Source of the DNA: Sipunculus nudus
Lineage: Eukaryota > Annelida > Sipuncula > Golfingiida > Sipunculidae
Direction: 5' to 3'
Assembly: GCA_026874595.1 (NCBI GenBank)
Contig: CM049306.1
Location: 75,019,642-75,083,641 of the forward strand
Length of the DNA stretch: 64,000 nt
Shown: piece by piece, positions 1-11,484 of the stretch
Layout: every line of letters starts with the position of its first letter
How positions within the stretch are numbered: the stretch's first letter is position 1
Translations under genes and position numbers: made by a program
The notes under the pieces: model-generated
What the model was told of the DNA's origin: nothing
What the model saw: only the letters and a program-made list of their open reading frames with translations
Database searches by the model: none

Positions 1-94
1 TTTTTATTCATTCATGTACATATTGCAAGTGTGCCTAAATATAACATGTTTAGCATTATGTAATGCATAAACGTGATTACTGATCTGTTTACAG

Positions 95-211
95 AAGACA
101 GGAAATATTTCTTTGGAGATGAGCCCAGTGAGGTGGACTGTGCTATCTTTGGAATGCTGGCTCAGATACTGTGGCACTTCCCAGGCAGCCCCCACGAGGC
201 ACTAATGAAAG
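95..211 (+). CDS. FAX-1 penultimate coding exon (failed axon connections homologue)
   Basis: Internal 117-nt exon of a fax/FAXC family gene whose earlier exons lie left of the window. Seen: acceptor TTTACAG before 95, donor G|GTGAGT after 211, no stop in the frame, and the GST-C-like block GDEPSEVDCAIFGMLAQILW followed by LMKG. The exon begins with the last two bases of a codon and ends on the first base of the next, exactly like its paralogues at 15074 and 32911-33027. Family knowledge: Fax proteins have a metaxin/Tom37-type thioredoxin-like N-terminal half and a GST-C-like helical half, are linked genetically to Abl kinase in fly axon growth, and are related to the nematode cadmium-responsive CDR proteins. 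Which of these roles applies here is unknown. Confidence 0.9.
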
Positions 212-1021
212 GTGAGTCTTGCAATAATTTCTGTTATTCAAAAACAGGATTTGACAGAAGCATCATTCAGGCTCAATATATTTAGTTGTTAAGGTTGGGG
301 CTATATGTTTTTTTTTATATCATGATAATGAAATAAATTTATAGTATATATAAAATATCGTGAAATCGTAATATCTGTATCTGGCGCAAAGGCTCCAGCA
401 CTTGTTAGCATATCACAGTTGTGAGTACTTCTGCCATGTTTCCGGGCTACCTATAAGCAGCAAATCCAAGAGTTTTCATAGATCGCGCTCCAACAGTCAG
501 TTTGTCGCACACAATTATTTTGAACAGTTTAACCCATGTATGTTTTTTTTTAATTACAATAACTAATTCTGTACAGCTTTTCATGCAATTTGTTAAAATA
601 AATGTTATCTTGTTGAGACACCCTGGTGATGACATTAATTTTAGGTAATTATCCTAGAAGGGAATGTTTGCTTACGAAAGATATACATATTATGAGGTCA
701 CGATAGTAGGGAAGTAACAGATACGATTATCGCGGTTATTGGTTATCGTCCCAACCCAAAGATTATTAGACAGAACCAGTATATGAAGAATGTCTTTTCA
801 TTTCACTCAGATTTTGTGTTCAGTGCGATCTGATAAACCTGTTCCATTAATCTGAATGCCGAGTTTTGATAAGAAGGACTGCATGGAGTGGCGAATTGTT
901 GGCAGTCTGACAGAATTTATTTTAAAAGAAATGTAAATATACCTTGCAATTCCTTATGTGCATATAAATTGCCGTGAATGTAGTATTAGCAAGCAGCTGA
1001 GGATATTTTTATATTTTTCAG

Positions 1022-1128
1022 GAGAGCTGACCAATCTGGTTGACTTCTGTGAGACCATGCGTCAGGCTTTCTGGCCAGACTGGGACGACTGTATCACAAA
1101 GGGAGGCACAGTGGAGGCCAAAGCCTAA
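1022..1128 (+). CDS. FAX-1 terminal coding exon
   Basis: 107-nt last exon of the same gene. The acceptor is TTTTTCAG ending at 1021, and the split Gly codon (G at 211 plus GA at 1022) restores the frame. It encodes the conserved C-terminal helix ELTNLVDFCETMRQ, then the aromatic motif FWPDWDD, and stops at TAA 1126-1128. Its length and phase equal those of the FAX-3 terminal exon (31560-31666). The tail ends EAKA, versus KATK in FAX-3. The 810-bp intron (212-1021) still aligns in stretches with the FAX-3 last intron. I could not place a convincing poly(A) signal. Confidence 0.9.
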
Positions 1129-3169
1129 AACCAGAAGGGCTCACCAGATCGGTCGTCCAGAGATAGTGCCATGCTTTATGCCAACTTATTATGTCTTTAT
1201 GTATAATTTCAGGGCTTCCACTGACTAATATTTTTATACAGCTTCCTATGATTTTTTTGTATTTTCCTATATTTTCCATAGTTTGCACCACAATATCCTA
1301 CATATTTTTAAAGGGACAATCGTGTTTCCAATATAACCGTTATAATTGAATGATTATTACCTTCACCTGTCATAAATGAAACATAGTTCTTTTATAGACC
1401 TATTTATATTAATGTTGCGGAGATATAAAGTACAGCCATCTAAACTATTTAAACAGACCTTTCAGTATTGCTTGGACAACTGAGGGTCATGGTAGATAAC
1501 TAAGAAAACATGATTGTACTAGGAAACTCCTATATTTATCTACTTTATGAGTCTGGTATGATCCCTGTATTATTTAATCAAGGGTTATTTCAAGAATTAT
1601 GTAAATTCGGGTAGGCATAACCTGTGCTCGTTGCCTCTTTTTTACAACATATCACATGTTACAAAAAACTCATTTCAGACAGAACGTCAAACGATGGTAT
1701 TATTTTATAAATTTTATTTGTATTTAATTCTGTGCAGATTTTAATTTTGCAATTGTCCATGTACTCTTCAATTCCAACTGGAACTGGGAGTACATGAAAA
1801 ATTGTAGAATTGGAAAAACAGATTTGTTATTGATCACAGAAATTCCTTGAAATATCTTTACAGTTTGTTGGCACATATAAATAATTATACATATCATCTG
1901 TATTTCATATTTAAATGTCACCTGATAAATGAAGTATCATGTTCATTTGATTTTTTTTACCATTGTTTTACACTATTATTTCTATTGTACTAAATATAAT
2001 CAATATATGCTCATGTACTTTTTTCCACGTGGCAGGTTATTTCCATTGACTTGTACTTACTGTACTTGCATAAACTACAGTCGTGTCAGGACCCATGTCC
2101 GGCATGGTTTGTCTTGTTAACCGTTTTAAGAATGTTTTTGACAAATAACTTTCAGCCTCAAGTAGTTTCTACCAATCTTGCGTTTAAGAGATTATTAATA
2201 TAACCAAGTCTTATTTTTATTTTTAAATCGGTTGATTGAAAAAAAAATAATTTCCAAATCATTTATTCTTTTTCTATGAATTCCCCATTCTTACTGATTG
2301 CTCCAGGAGAGTCATTTGCTGAGTAAATGAATCCTCTGTGAAGCAAGGTTTATCACGTAATTATCGACTTTGGTTTATTCGTCTGCACGTTAGAAGCTGT
2401 ACTCAACAGTTATAGACGGACTTATGAGGAGACCCTGAAAAAAAACCAAAATAATTTAGAGTTTACCTGGATCACAATAATATTTTTTATTTAAAAGATG
2501 CTTAACTGTTGTGGGGAAAAAAGGCGAACGAAAGACCGTCTTTATTTTTTTATTTTAGGGGAATCTTTAATTGAATATAAATTCCCGAAAGAGGCGAGCA
2601 GACCGGGTATGCAAAATCGAGTTGGTGAACTTGTCACACATTCCTCATGAATAAATATAATTATCGCGCTAAAAACTGTAAATACAAAAAAATACACATA
2701 ATATGAATTGTCTGACTTCTGCTTTTACGTTTGTCTCAACTTTGTTCATTAGTGTCCAGTTGTAAACTATGTCTCGGAAATATAACAACTTGCACATCTG
2801 TACCCATTTATACAAATTCACAGTTTACAAATTGTCAGATCTAATATGAAGTGGAAAAATGCAAAAGGTGTATTTTGATATCCATATCCGTGGAGTCATG
2901 TTTTGTTAGTTTGTAGTCTGCAAATTATTTAATGTTAAACTGATATTAAGACTACATGTTTACAAGAGACTTAATGTGGTAATGGCTATCTAATACCGAT
3001 TTCTCTTATAAATCAATAACAGTTTATTGTTTTGTAAAATCATTATTCTGAAGGTTTTTTTAAAACGGCAAAGAATTATGTATTTTATAGGCATAAAGTG
3101 ACTTAAATTCATTTAACGTATCCAACATTTCACTTATTATAACCTTTTGAATATCAGAAGTTTACACTG

Positions 3170-3171
<2 letters not shown>

Positions 3172-3226
<55 letters not shown>

Positions 3227-3269
3227 AATTGATAGATAATAAGATAAATATCTATGGCAAGTGTCTGCG

Positions 3270-3305
<36 letters not shown>
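3172..3305. repeat. Two (TA)n microsatellites
   Basis: TA repeats at 3172-3219 and 3271-3305, separated by about 50 bp of unique sequence. They lie just left of the minus-strand element end near 3342-3366. Confidence 0.95.
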
Positions 3306-3307
<2 letters not shown>

Positions 3308-3341
3308 TTATGCAAAGTATCTACTAGCCTCCCCCCCCTTG

Positions 3342-3366
3342 CAAAATCCTGGATCCGCCCCTGGAG
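3342..3366 (-). mobile_element. Solitary hAT-like terminus
   Basis: On the minus strand this reads CAGGGGCGGATCCAGGATTT, the same terminus as the small element at 7052-7224. No second end with a matching duplication was found; the (TA)n tracts follow on the interior side. It is probably a truncated copy of the same family. Confidence 0.5.
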
Positions 3367-4429
3367 GATGATGCTTCCTATAGCCTGTTCCTCTTCACGG
3401 ATTTCTGGCGACATTACTTTATAAGACGGTTTATTCAATCTAATCGTATGTACATTGGTTTTGTATTTCTTTCACATAAAAAACCTAGATTGTTGCAAAT
3501 AAAACAAGTCAAATCATGTTTGCCTCTGTGAGCTTTAAAAGAAACAAGTAAATTATTAGTCCTCCACATACATAATATCATTTTGAATTCTGTTAATTCT
3601 CCATCTGCATGCTCAAAGGGAAACTTCCAGCCTCTGGCAACACAATAGGTGTATGTGCATGCATTATAGGGCAGTTTCAGACCGCACGTAAACCTCTCTT
3701 ATAGGCACTTGTTACATACTTAATACTTTTATGTCTCGTGTTCCAAGTGTGGCATCAATAGAAAGAAGTAAAATATGACATGAAGGGTTTTTAACAATTT
3801 GTTGAGGTAGACCCCTGCTATTAGCTATATGATTTATATACATTCTCAAGTTCATTTATATTAGAAAATAAAATACCCCGCTTTTTCTGTAGTTCACTTG
3901 TGTCATCAAAGTCGTTTCTGATGAGAGAGCCCAAATATTCAGTACTAGTTATACCCATTTGAGTATCTTGCCCAGAAGAAATATATTGTATTGCGATATT
4001 ACCTCACCCTTTGTGTTTATCTTCATACATACAGTTTTCTTCGTGTTATATATAGCACTCCATATTCCTCTGCGTATGTGTTACAAATATCCAGCAGTTT
4101 TCGTAAACTACCTTATGATGGCGCTATTAGAGTTACATCGTCAGCATATGATAAACCACCAGTAAATATATGACCTACATGACAACCTATATGACTTTCT
4201 CTTGCAAGAATTATTCACCCTCTTTTTATTATTTCCTTACAAAGAACTAGTTGTACTTCCAGCCTTAAAAAACACCAGCCATATCAGAGTCTGAATATAA
4301 AAAAAATGATTATTTTTAACAAATTTAATAAATTAAAACACTGGACACTTTGTATACCAACACCTTTATATCCAACACGTTTGTGCATTTTACTTTCGAC
4401 GAACTGCCTTTGTCAGATATTGCATTCTG

Positions 4430-4750
4430 TGTTTGGCTTCAAATTCGCGATGGTTTAATATTCGCGATATTCGCGAAGGGAATACAATCTTTAAAGGAAG
4501 CCATCGTGAATGATTTGATTCATATTCGCGGGGATAATTTTTCCGATATTCTATTTTACAGTATTTCGCGACGGTACCATTTTCGCGTGTTCCAGAGCGC
4601 TCTACATCGTTTAGCATCGTTACGGTTTGACCACCGGTTTAAGTCTGTTCTACATTCAAGCGCGCGCGGGACAGCGTCTCGCGCGGCCTACATTTGTGCT
4701 TCGAACGTATGTAAACAGAAGTGGTACGCGATATCTAGCGCTATATGTCA

Positions 4751-4810
<60 letters not shown>

Positions 4811-5110
4811 CGCTATATATAGCGCGCTCTAGCAAGACTCGGCCGTCATGTGACTGGGATTCAGCCATTCGCGCAAGGAGGAATCCAACCTAGACCGCGC
4901 TAGATAGCAGTATTTATCTGCGTGTAAACGGTTTGCAAATTCTAGGCCGGGCGAAGTGCAATGCGGCCTAACTTAACAGGTTAGCGCGCTCTACATGGTC
5001 ATTTGGTCCGGCACAGTGTGAACGCAAGTTAAAATGCAGCCCACTCCACATTATTCTGGACCGGTCTAGCGCGCGCCACATTTTTCTAGTGTAAATTGGG
5101 CTAATGTTTC
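4430..5110. other. CpG-dense block around a (TA)n tract
   Basis: This block is rich in TCGCGA and GCGCGC words, unlike the AT-rich surroundings, and contains the TA repeat 4754-4809 flanked on both sides by TAGCGCTATA. It may be a mobile element with GC-rich ends or a CpG-island-like segment. No open frame here looks like a known protein, and no TIR pair with a target-site duplication (TSD) could be fixed. Confidence 0.35.
4754..4809. repeat. (TA)n microsatellite
   Basis: About 28 TA units, flanked on both sides by TAGCGCTATA-like words, so the tract sits in a larger palindromic setting. Confidence 0.95.
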
Positions 5111-7051
5111 TGATTAGATCGCGAAAATGAATTCCTTACGAAACACCAAAACAAATGTAATATCAGCATATTTTAACATCGAGAATATGAAACTAACTGT
5201 AGAACATATGTTCCCCATATGGTTGAATGTAATGTGGTGAATACTAGTATACAGCACAGGTTCACTTTAAATTACACATTTTAGACGCGATGTATATTTA
5301 ATCATGGTACTAAACCATTAACTCACATATATAGACATTCATCTAGGAAACATGGCACCTATATGAAACATTTAAAATTGTTGTTAAATACGATTCGGTC
5401 TCTGTTTGCTTTCAATCAATTCATCAGATTTAAGTTATCAGTTCTGATAATCTTACCTAAAACATTAATCCCCCCCCCCCCCCGGTTGTGTACAATCTCC
5501 ATTTCTTTATATTATATACCAATGGTTGCAGGGCAAACTCTGATAGCTGTGCTATTTATATTATTACGGCCAAGGGACGATACGACTGACCTTAGGCAAA
5601 CACGGTCGGCAATAGCCTATAGCATGCAAGTACACATTTTTTTATTAAACGGGTACGCATGTTATCAGCACAATCAACCGTGTACAGTCACTATATTTTC
5701 ACGAAGAACACAAGTCACAAAGTTCATACAGTGCACACATGCCGGCACCGTCACACATCCAGGGTCCCCGCATATTGTCCATTTCATTACTGTATCATCC
5801 CATGCGTCACAGAGCACGGTGACGTCAAATGAATTGTAAAGCCTGCCGTTTCCATTCTTCGGCGTTGACTTCACAGAGCGCAGGGCTATAGAAAAGTATA
5901 AGCCCCCGCAAGGGCGTCAAAATAGGGGGTGGGAGGGGGGAAGAGGGGTTTATATCCTCAAATTTTTTGCAAGGTGTGGAGGGGGGGGGGGGGAGGGTGG
6001 TCAATGTAGTCATCCCCCCATTCAGAGAATAATATTTATATATTGTAAATGAAATATATATAAATAGAAATTATAGACTTTGCTTCTATCTATGAATTTA
6101 TTATAATAATTATATCTCAACCTGGTTTAGAATTAACTTATACTGGAAACATAATACCTTATTTCATAAAATCAAATACTTAATTGTATAATATAATTAA
6201 AAAGTGATTAAGTATATATATTTGAAATGTGTCACACAGACTATATATATATATCTCTCTCTCTTCAGGGCCGCCGGAAGCGATGAGGCTTGGTAGGCCT
6301 GACCTCACCAATATTTTAAGCAAACAAGGATACTAAAACAACACACCCCCTCCCTGATCAACAAACAGTAATTCTATGACCAGTGTCTTCATGCACTAGC
6401 ACTTTTCATGGGGACCCTGACGTTGAACATTCAATCGACAGGTCTGTGCGAGTTGTCCATCAGTCTTGGTCGAGACTATAGGCTAATCATCTGGCTGATG
6501 AATGAACTTGCCCAGGACTAACTAGAGGCTAAAACACACTGTTTGCCAGAAAGGTCTCAATTCTTTACCCTTCGCGGTGACATGCTGACATGGTCTTTAT
6601 GAACCTCTACAGTTAGTACAACTACAAGCCTACAGCTTCAAGTGGATTCAGTATCCTGAGGCCTACGACTATATGTAATATTTTGGGGGTGGTACTTTTT
6701 TTTGTGACATTCTTGTAATTTTGGACTGCCAAGGTCACATACATAAAAGGAAAAGGTAAACAGTAGGCCCACCTCATTTCAGGAAACTGCTAGTATTAAC
6801 AATTGTAATGTTCCCTGAATTCACAACCTTTCGTCTGAGTTGAAAATACAGAATTACATTTCAGGACCTAAAAGAGGTCGCAAGATCTTGGCATGACCTT
6901 AAGACTACACCATCATAGCGCAACCGCGAATGCTTGTATCGCAGTATTGTTATTTTGTTCCGAATAGGCCTATGGCAGACCACCTGCTTTGGTACCATTT
7001 GCATGAGTGAATGCATGATCGAAACGTTTCAATTCAATGTGGAACCCCTTT

Positions 7052-7224
7052 CAGGGGCGGATCCAGGATTTAGGAAAAAAGTGAGGGTCCAACCCAGGAG
7101 GACTAAAGAAAACCCTTAAAAAGGTCTCAGGTCCGAAAAAAATTTTGTATGAATCCTTTAAAAAAAGGTTGCTTCGGATGAAAAAGGGGGGTACCCCATC
7201 CCCCCCCCCTCGGACCCGCTTCTG
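7052..7224. mobile_element. Small non-autonomous hAT-like element
   Basis: The left end reads CAGGGGCGGATCCAGG. The right end, read on the minus strand, is CAGAAGCGGGTCCGAGG, an imperfect inverted match. The flanks CCTTT at 7047-7051 and 7225-7229 look like a target duplication, although 8 bp would be expected for hAT. The interior is 173 bp with no coding potential. A related end lies near 3342-3366. Family assignment rests only on the CAGGGGCGG terminus. Confidence 0.6.
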
Positions 7225-7380
7225 CCTTTGATTTATCCGCACTGCCAAAACGTTTTGAAGTCGTCATGTGTGTAAAAGGAATATTATCAATGGTAAGATC
7301 TCACTGCATGCTGTTGACGAATTATACCGTGTATCCAACGAACATGTTGGAAAGTAACTTTTACAAGCATGTTTACAAAA

Positions 7381-7493
7381 ACCTTTCCATGAAGGACTTT
7401 TTTTACGAGTACCATTCCATGAAGAATATTTTTTTACGAGTTCCTCTTCATGAAGGACATATTTTGACGACTAACTTTTCATGAAGGACTTTT
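7381..7493 (+). repeat. Short tandem repeat, about 35-40 bp units
   Basis: Four imperfect units built around CCATGAAGGACTTTTTTTAC occur in a row. There is no sign of function. Confidence 0.7.
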
Positions 7494-9711
7494 AAGTGGT
7501 GATGAAAATTAACACACAGAATCATAGAATTCCAGAAATGCAGGAAGAAACGCAAATATATCAATCCTATTCCTGTCACGTAGTTTAATGCGGATGATTT
7601 TGTAAAGGATTAACTTCATGGTCAGTTGGATACCCTGAAAAGTGACTTGACCCTTGATTGATCCGTTAGTGATGTACATTTTGGCGATATTATTATGCAG
7701 TTCAGTCAAAATCAGCAGGTGCTAATGAATACTTCTCTCTGAAGTTGTGAAGTTAGCTATATTCATCCTTGAGGGTTCGTTCAGTTGTCTTCGACGATTG
7801 CAAACTTACCTGCGTTCAACAATGCAGGACACAGGAGAGGTTGAATAGCCCGATGTTGCCTCATGTCTATATGGATTAGGTGGACAGTCTCGATGTAATT
7901 GATGTTGCAAATTACTTTGTTGAAGGGTCAGAGCATAGACGCTGCATGTTTGGAAATTTAGCCGATTGGACCTCTCAAGATGCCCAGTGTCTGATAACAG
8001 GGCACATTACTTAACCGTCTATGCATTAAGCTTTTTCTTCAATTGAATACATGAATATATTAATGTTTGGTGAAAGAAAACGATTGAAGTTGATTCTCGA
8101 CCTGTCATTGATTCAACTGACAACAAACTGAGCATTTCCTATTCTGAACTGTTAGCCACATTTTTATATACGTATATATTTTGATTGTATACATACGTGC
8201 ACAACCGTGTTATTGTTGTAAACATTTGGTGATTGCAAATATGAACAGGATGTAGGCTCAAAAGTGTCATGTGAAGGTATATTCTTTATCATAATTTTTA
8301 TGAAGACGTACCAGAAAAAGTTTTAATATGCTGCTTTTTAGCGCATACATTTTTGAAAATTTTCCGAGGCAGCATGCCCCCGGACTTCCCTCGGGCCTTT
8401 GGCGCTCGTACGGAATATCGCGATGGCCTCTCCAATGTTAAATAGCTTTGCGACGGGCCTGATCTTAAAGATAAATTGACGCCACTAAGCCCACAGTGTT
8501 AATAAATAATGCATTTAAGCCATATCGCCTTGATATGAACGACGTCTCGTATCACGTGTGCCTGGGCCTCGGTACTCGTGTGTTAACATGTGTAGCCGGT
8601 TAATATTGAAAAATATACCGATAGTTCAGTTTTTCTTGGTCCTATATATTAGTAATGATGATCAGGCGGTATACACTTTTATAGTAAAAAAAATTAATTC
8701 AGATTGTAGAACTTTCAAACTGCTGTAACCGCAGTAACTTGATTGTTACTGAATGCAGCAAAAACTAAAGAATTAATTTTCGACTTTAGGACGAGGTGTA
8801 CTGCAGAGAATCAAGTATCTACAGAGACATACTGTATAGAACCGGGCTCACATAATACGACTCTGCTGGTTAGGGTTTGTGGGCTTTGAAATCAAATTTT
8901 TATTTTAAAGTTTGACGGTTAATTAGGACAAATAGTCCGGTCGTCCCATTGTGCTTACTGGAAGAGGTTCGTTTAGAGTGAAAACGACCTCTGAAGGAAA
9001 AGTGCTACAAAGAATATTTGTTGAGATTGCATATAAATTCAAGTAACGAGGATGTGTCAAAATTGATAACCTTCGCTCAGATAACACCACTGTATTAATT
9101 AGCGAATCTCAGAAAAAGAAAGTGATATGGGTGTTCAATGTTGGATGTATAATACTAAATTTGTTTGATTCCTCGGCTGGGAGGGTTGCAGTTTTAAGAT
9201 GACAGTGGCGAGGTTTAAAGAACTCATTTTTGCGGAAATAAATCAACTGAACCGAATTAAAAGAAACGCTAAAAAGATAATTGTTGCTTCAAATGAAATT
9301 TTACCAATTTGTACAACACGATAATCATATGCAAATGTACTCAGAGGCGTGTCACACCTACTGTATATATACACATAAAACCAATCCATTTGAAACCCTT
9401 TATGCAATACTTCCCACTAACATTTCATCTTTTAAATCTTGAAATACCTAGACATATATTTTACTATATACTGTTATGAAGTATCGGATTTAGGCGAAAA
9501 AAGGTGTTGCTTTCTCAGGCAAGGAGGGCATCAATGTACCCTCATGCATAAAAAAAATTATTTTAATTTTTTTTAGTGTAAATTTACCGATTGTTGAGCT
9601 TCTTTCTTTCGAAATATTAAAATAACAGAATGTCGATTAAATTTCTTCTTTGTAATGAATTGTTATAAAAAAATTAAATAAAAGCTAGGTGGCAAAAATC
9701 GCCCGCCCACG

Positions 9712-9757
<46 letters not shown>

Positions 9758-10621
9758 GCCCGAGAAACTAACCATTGTCATATACAGTACTCTCATTTAT
9801 TTTCTAAGATGATTCAGCAGCCCAGCAATTATCTGTTTCATATATTTGCATGGGATGGAAGTGTCTTCTTATTATCTGATCTTAATATTATATCTAGGGT
9901 CAAAGTGCTCGTCCATGCACTGTAACCCCTAGACTCCGTGGCAGAATTTCATTTCTGTTTTTGAATACGTAACAGGGCGGTATAGCACACGCTTCCTCTT
10001 ATTCATATAATATTTTGACCAGTCTGGTGACTAGAGCACCTTCGGGTTCTTGATGTATAACCCTCCCATTGCTAGGTCCTGACACGGAACTACTCCCCAA
10101 AGGCGCACTCGTTTGTTAGTGAAAAACACGGCCGGCTTTTAATCTGCTTTAGACAAAAGAAGAGGGTCATATATGTAGCATATAACACGATGTCACCTAG
10201 AACTCGTGCATGTCAGGTATGTTATATATAGTCACATGGGCACACGTGAAATCTTTAAACGTTCATTGGCTATAGCATTATGGCAAACTTATAAAAAAAA
10301 TATTTTAATATAATAGAATATAAATGAGATTTACCGTCCTTTTAGACTGTTACAATAAACCACATAAAACAATTTTATGGACAATGCATGGGATTAAACA
10401 ATATGAAGTTGGTGTTTTTTTAATATAGCTATTGCTCAAGATGAAATACTAAATTCAACGCCAGTTGACAAAAAAGACACAAATATGCTTCAGTTCATGA
10501 AATGTGCATATGAACAATTAATAATTTTGTTAATACTAGACAACATATATGGAGGGAGTAAAGCAAGACCACCAGTTGGCAATATAAGCTGTACAAGCTT
10601 AATAACGACTTGCGGGTTTTA
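7494..10621. other. Intergenic stretch without a recognised gene
   Basis: AT-rich sequence with a (TA)n tract at 9715-9753. No frame longer than about 65 residues was seen, and none resembles a known protein. Confidence 0.6.
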
Positions 10622-11114
10622 AGGCCCCTTTACACAGGACTGCCACCTTTGTGCAACCAAAAAATGACCAGGACGCTCAATGGTCGCCTAACCCCAGAAA
10701 ATCCTGTTTCTGTGTAACTGCTCCATAACTGTTTCAGCGATACTTGTGCCTCCCTGGAACCTCACAAAATGCAGCATTAGGGTATTTTCATGCCTGCCTT
10801 CCCTCTGCTTACCCTGTACAACCATCGTGACCTTCATTCTACAACCAAGACAATGCTTGCGCCTTCCTTCTGCCTCATTTGAGCCACCTGTGAGCAACCC
10901 ACCTCCTCGGCGACCATTGTGCCATTGTTTTGAACATGTTATAAAAAACATGTTCACGACCATGGCGTCCATGGGGATGTCTGAAACTCCTGTGTACCAC
11001 CTTTGAACGACCCAGACAACCATTCTGCCTCCTTTGAGCCTCCTACGATGACCTGGTAAATTTTGTGGTCGCCCACAGGAGGCACAAAGGTCGCTATTCT
11101 ATGTAAAGGCCCCT
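10622..11114. mobile_element. 493-bp TIR element, possibly PIF/Harbinger-type MITE
   Basis: The left end AGGCCCCTTTACACAGG and the right end (minus strand) AGGGGCCTTTACATAG are imperfect inverted repeats that continue inward as CACCTTTGTGC and GACCTTTGTGC. A 3-bp TTA flanks both ends (10619-10621 and 11115-11117), as expected for Harbinger insertions, although TTAA-targeting families also fit the left flank. Internal frames of 86 and 111 residues overlap on opposite strands and show no transposase motif. Confidence 0.6.
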
Positions 11115-11446
11115 TTAGTCTGCAAAATGGCAGCGCACATGAGCGGTTTCGAATTTTTTTTTGGCGAGGTCAGAGTTTGGTTAGGGCACGGAAGTAAAAA
11201 GGAAAGTACTCCGATGACAGTCTGAAGGTGGGAATCTATCCGCTGAGAGTTCGGTGGTCTGTAGACCAGTATCTTCAAAATAAAAGCCAGAGGAACGCTC
11301 GTCGGCAAAAATAATATAGTATTAGTAAGATTACCAAAGATCATTCTGTCCATTCACACACACACAAACGCGCACCATAACCAATGATCCGAAAATAATA
11401 TATGTTTAGCAATTTGATTAAACATTTGTTCTTAATGTTGCCAATA

Positions 11447-11484
<38 letters not shown>

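Larger units (their letters stand above)
1129..7051. other. Intergenic stretch without a recognised gene
   Basis: No reading frame here resembles a known protein. The stretch holds FAX-1 3' flank, (TA)n tracts at 3172-3219, 3271-3305 and 4754-4809, one hAT-like terminus on the minus strand near 3342-3366, a CpG-dense block at about 4430-5110 and poly-C/poly-G runs (5471-5483, 5983-5995). The 60-160 residue open frames here are low-complexity, either IYIYIY from TA repeats or lacking coherent features. Confidence 0.6.

Noticed and set aside
3154-3438. IYIYIY-rich frames here and at other TA tracts
   Set aside because: Translated (TA)n microsatellites.
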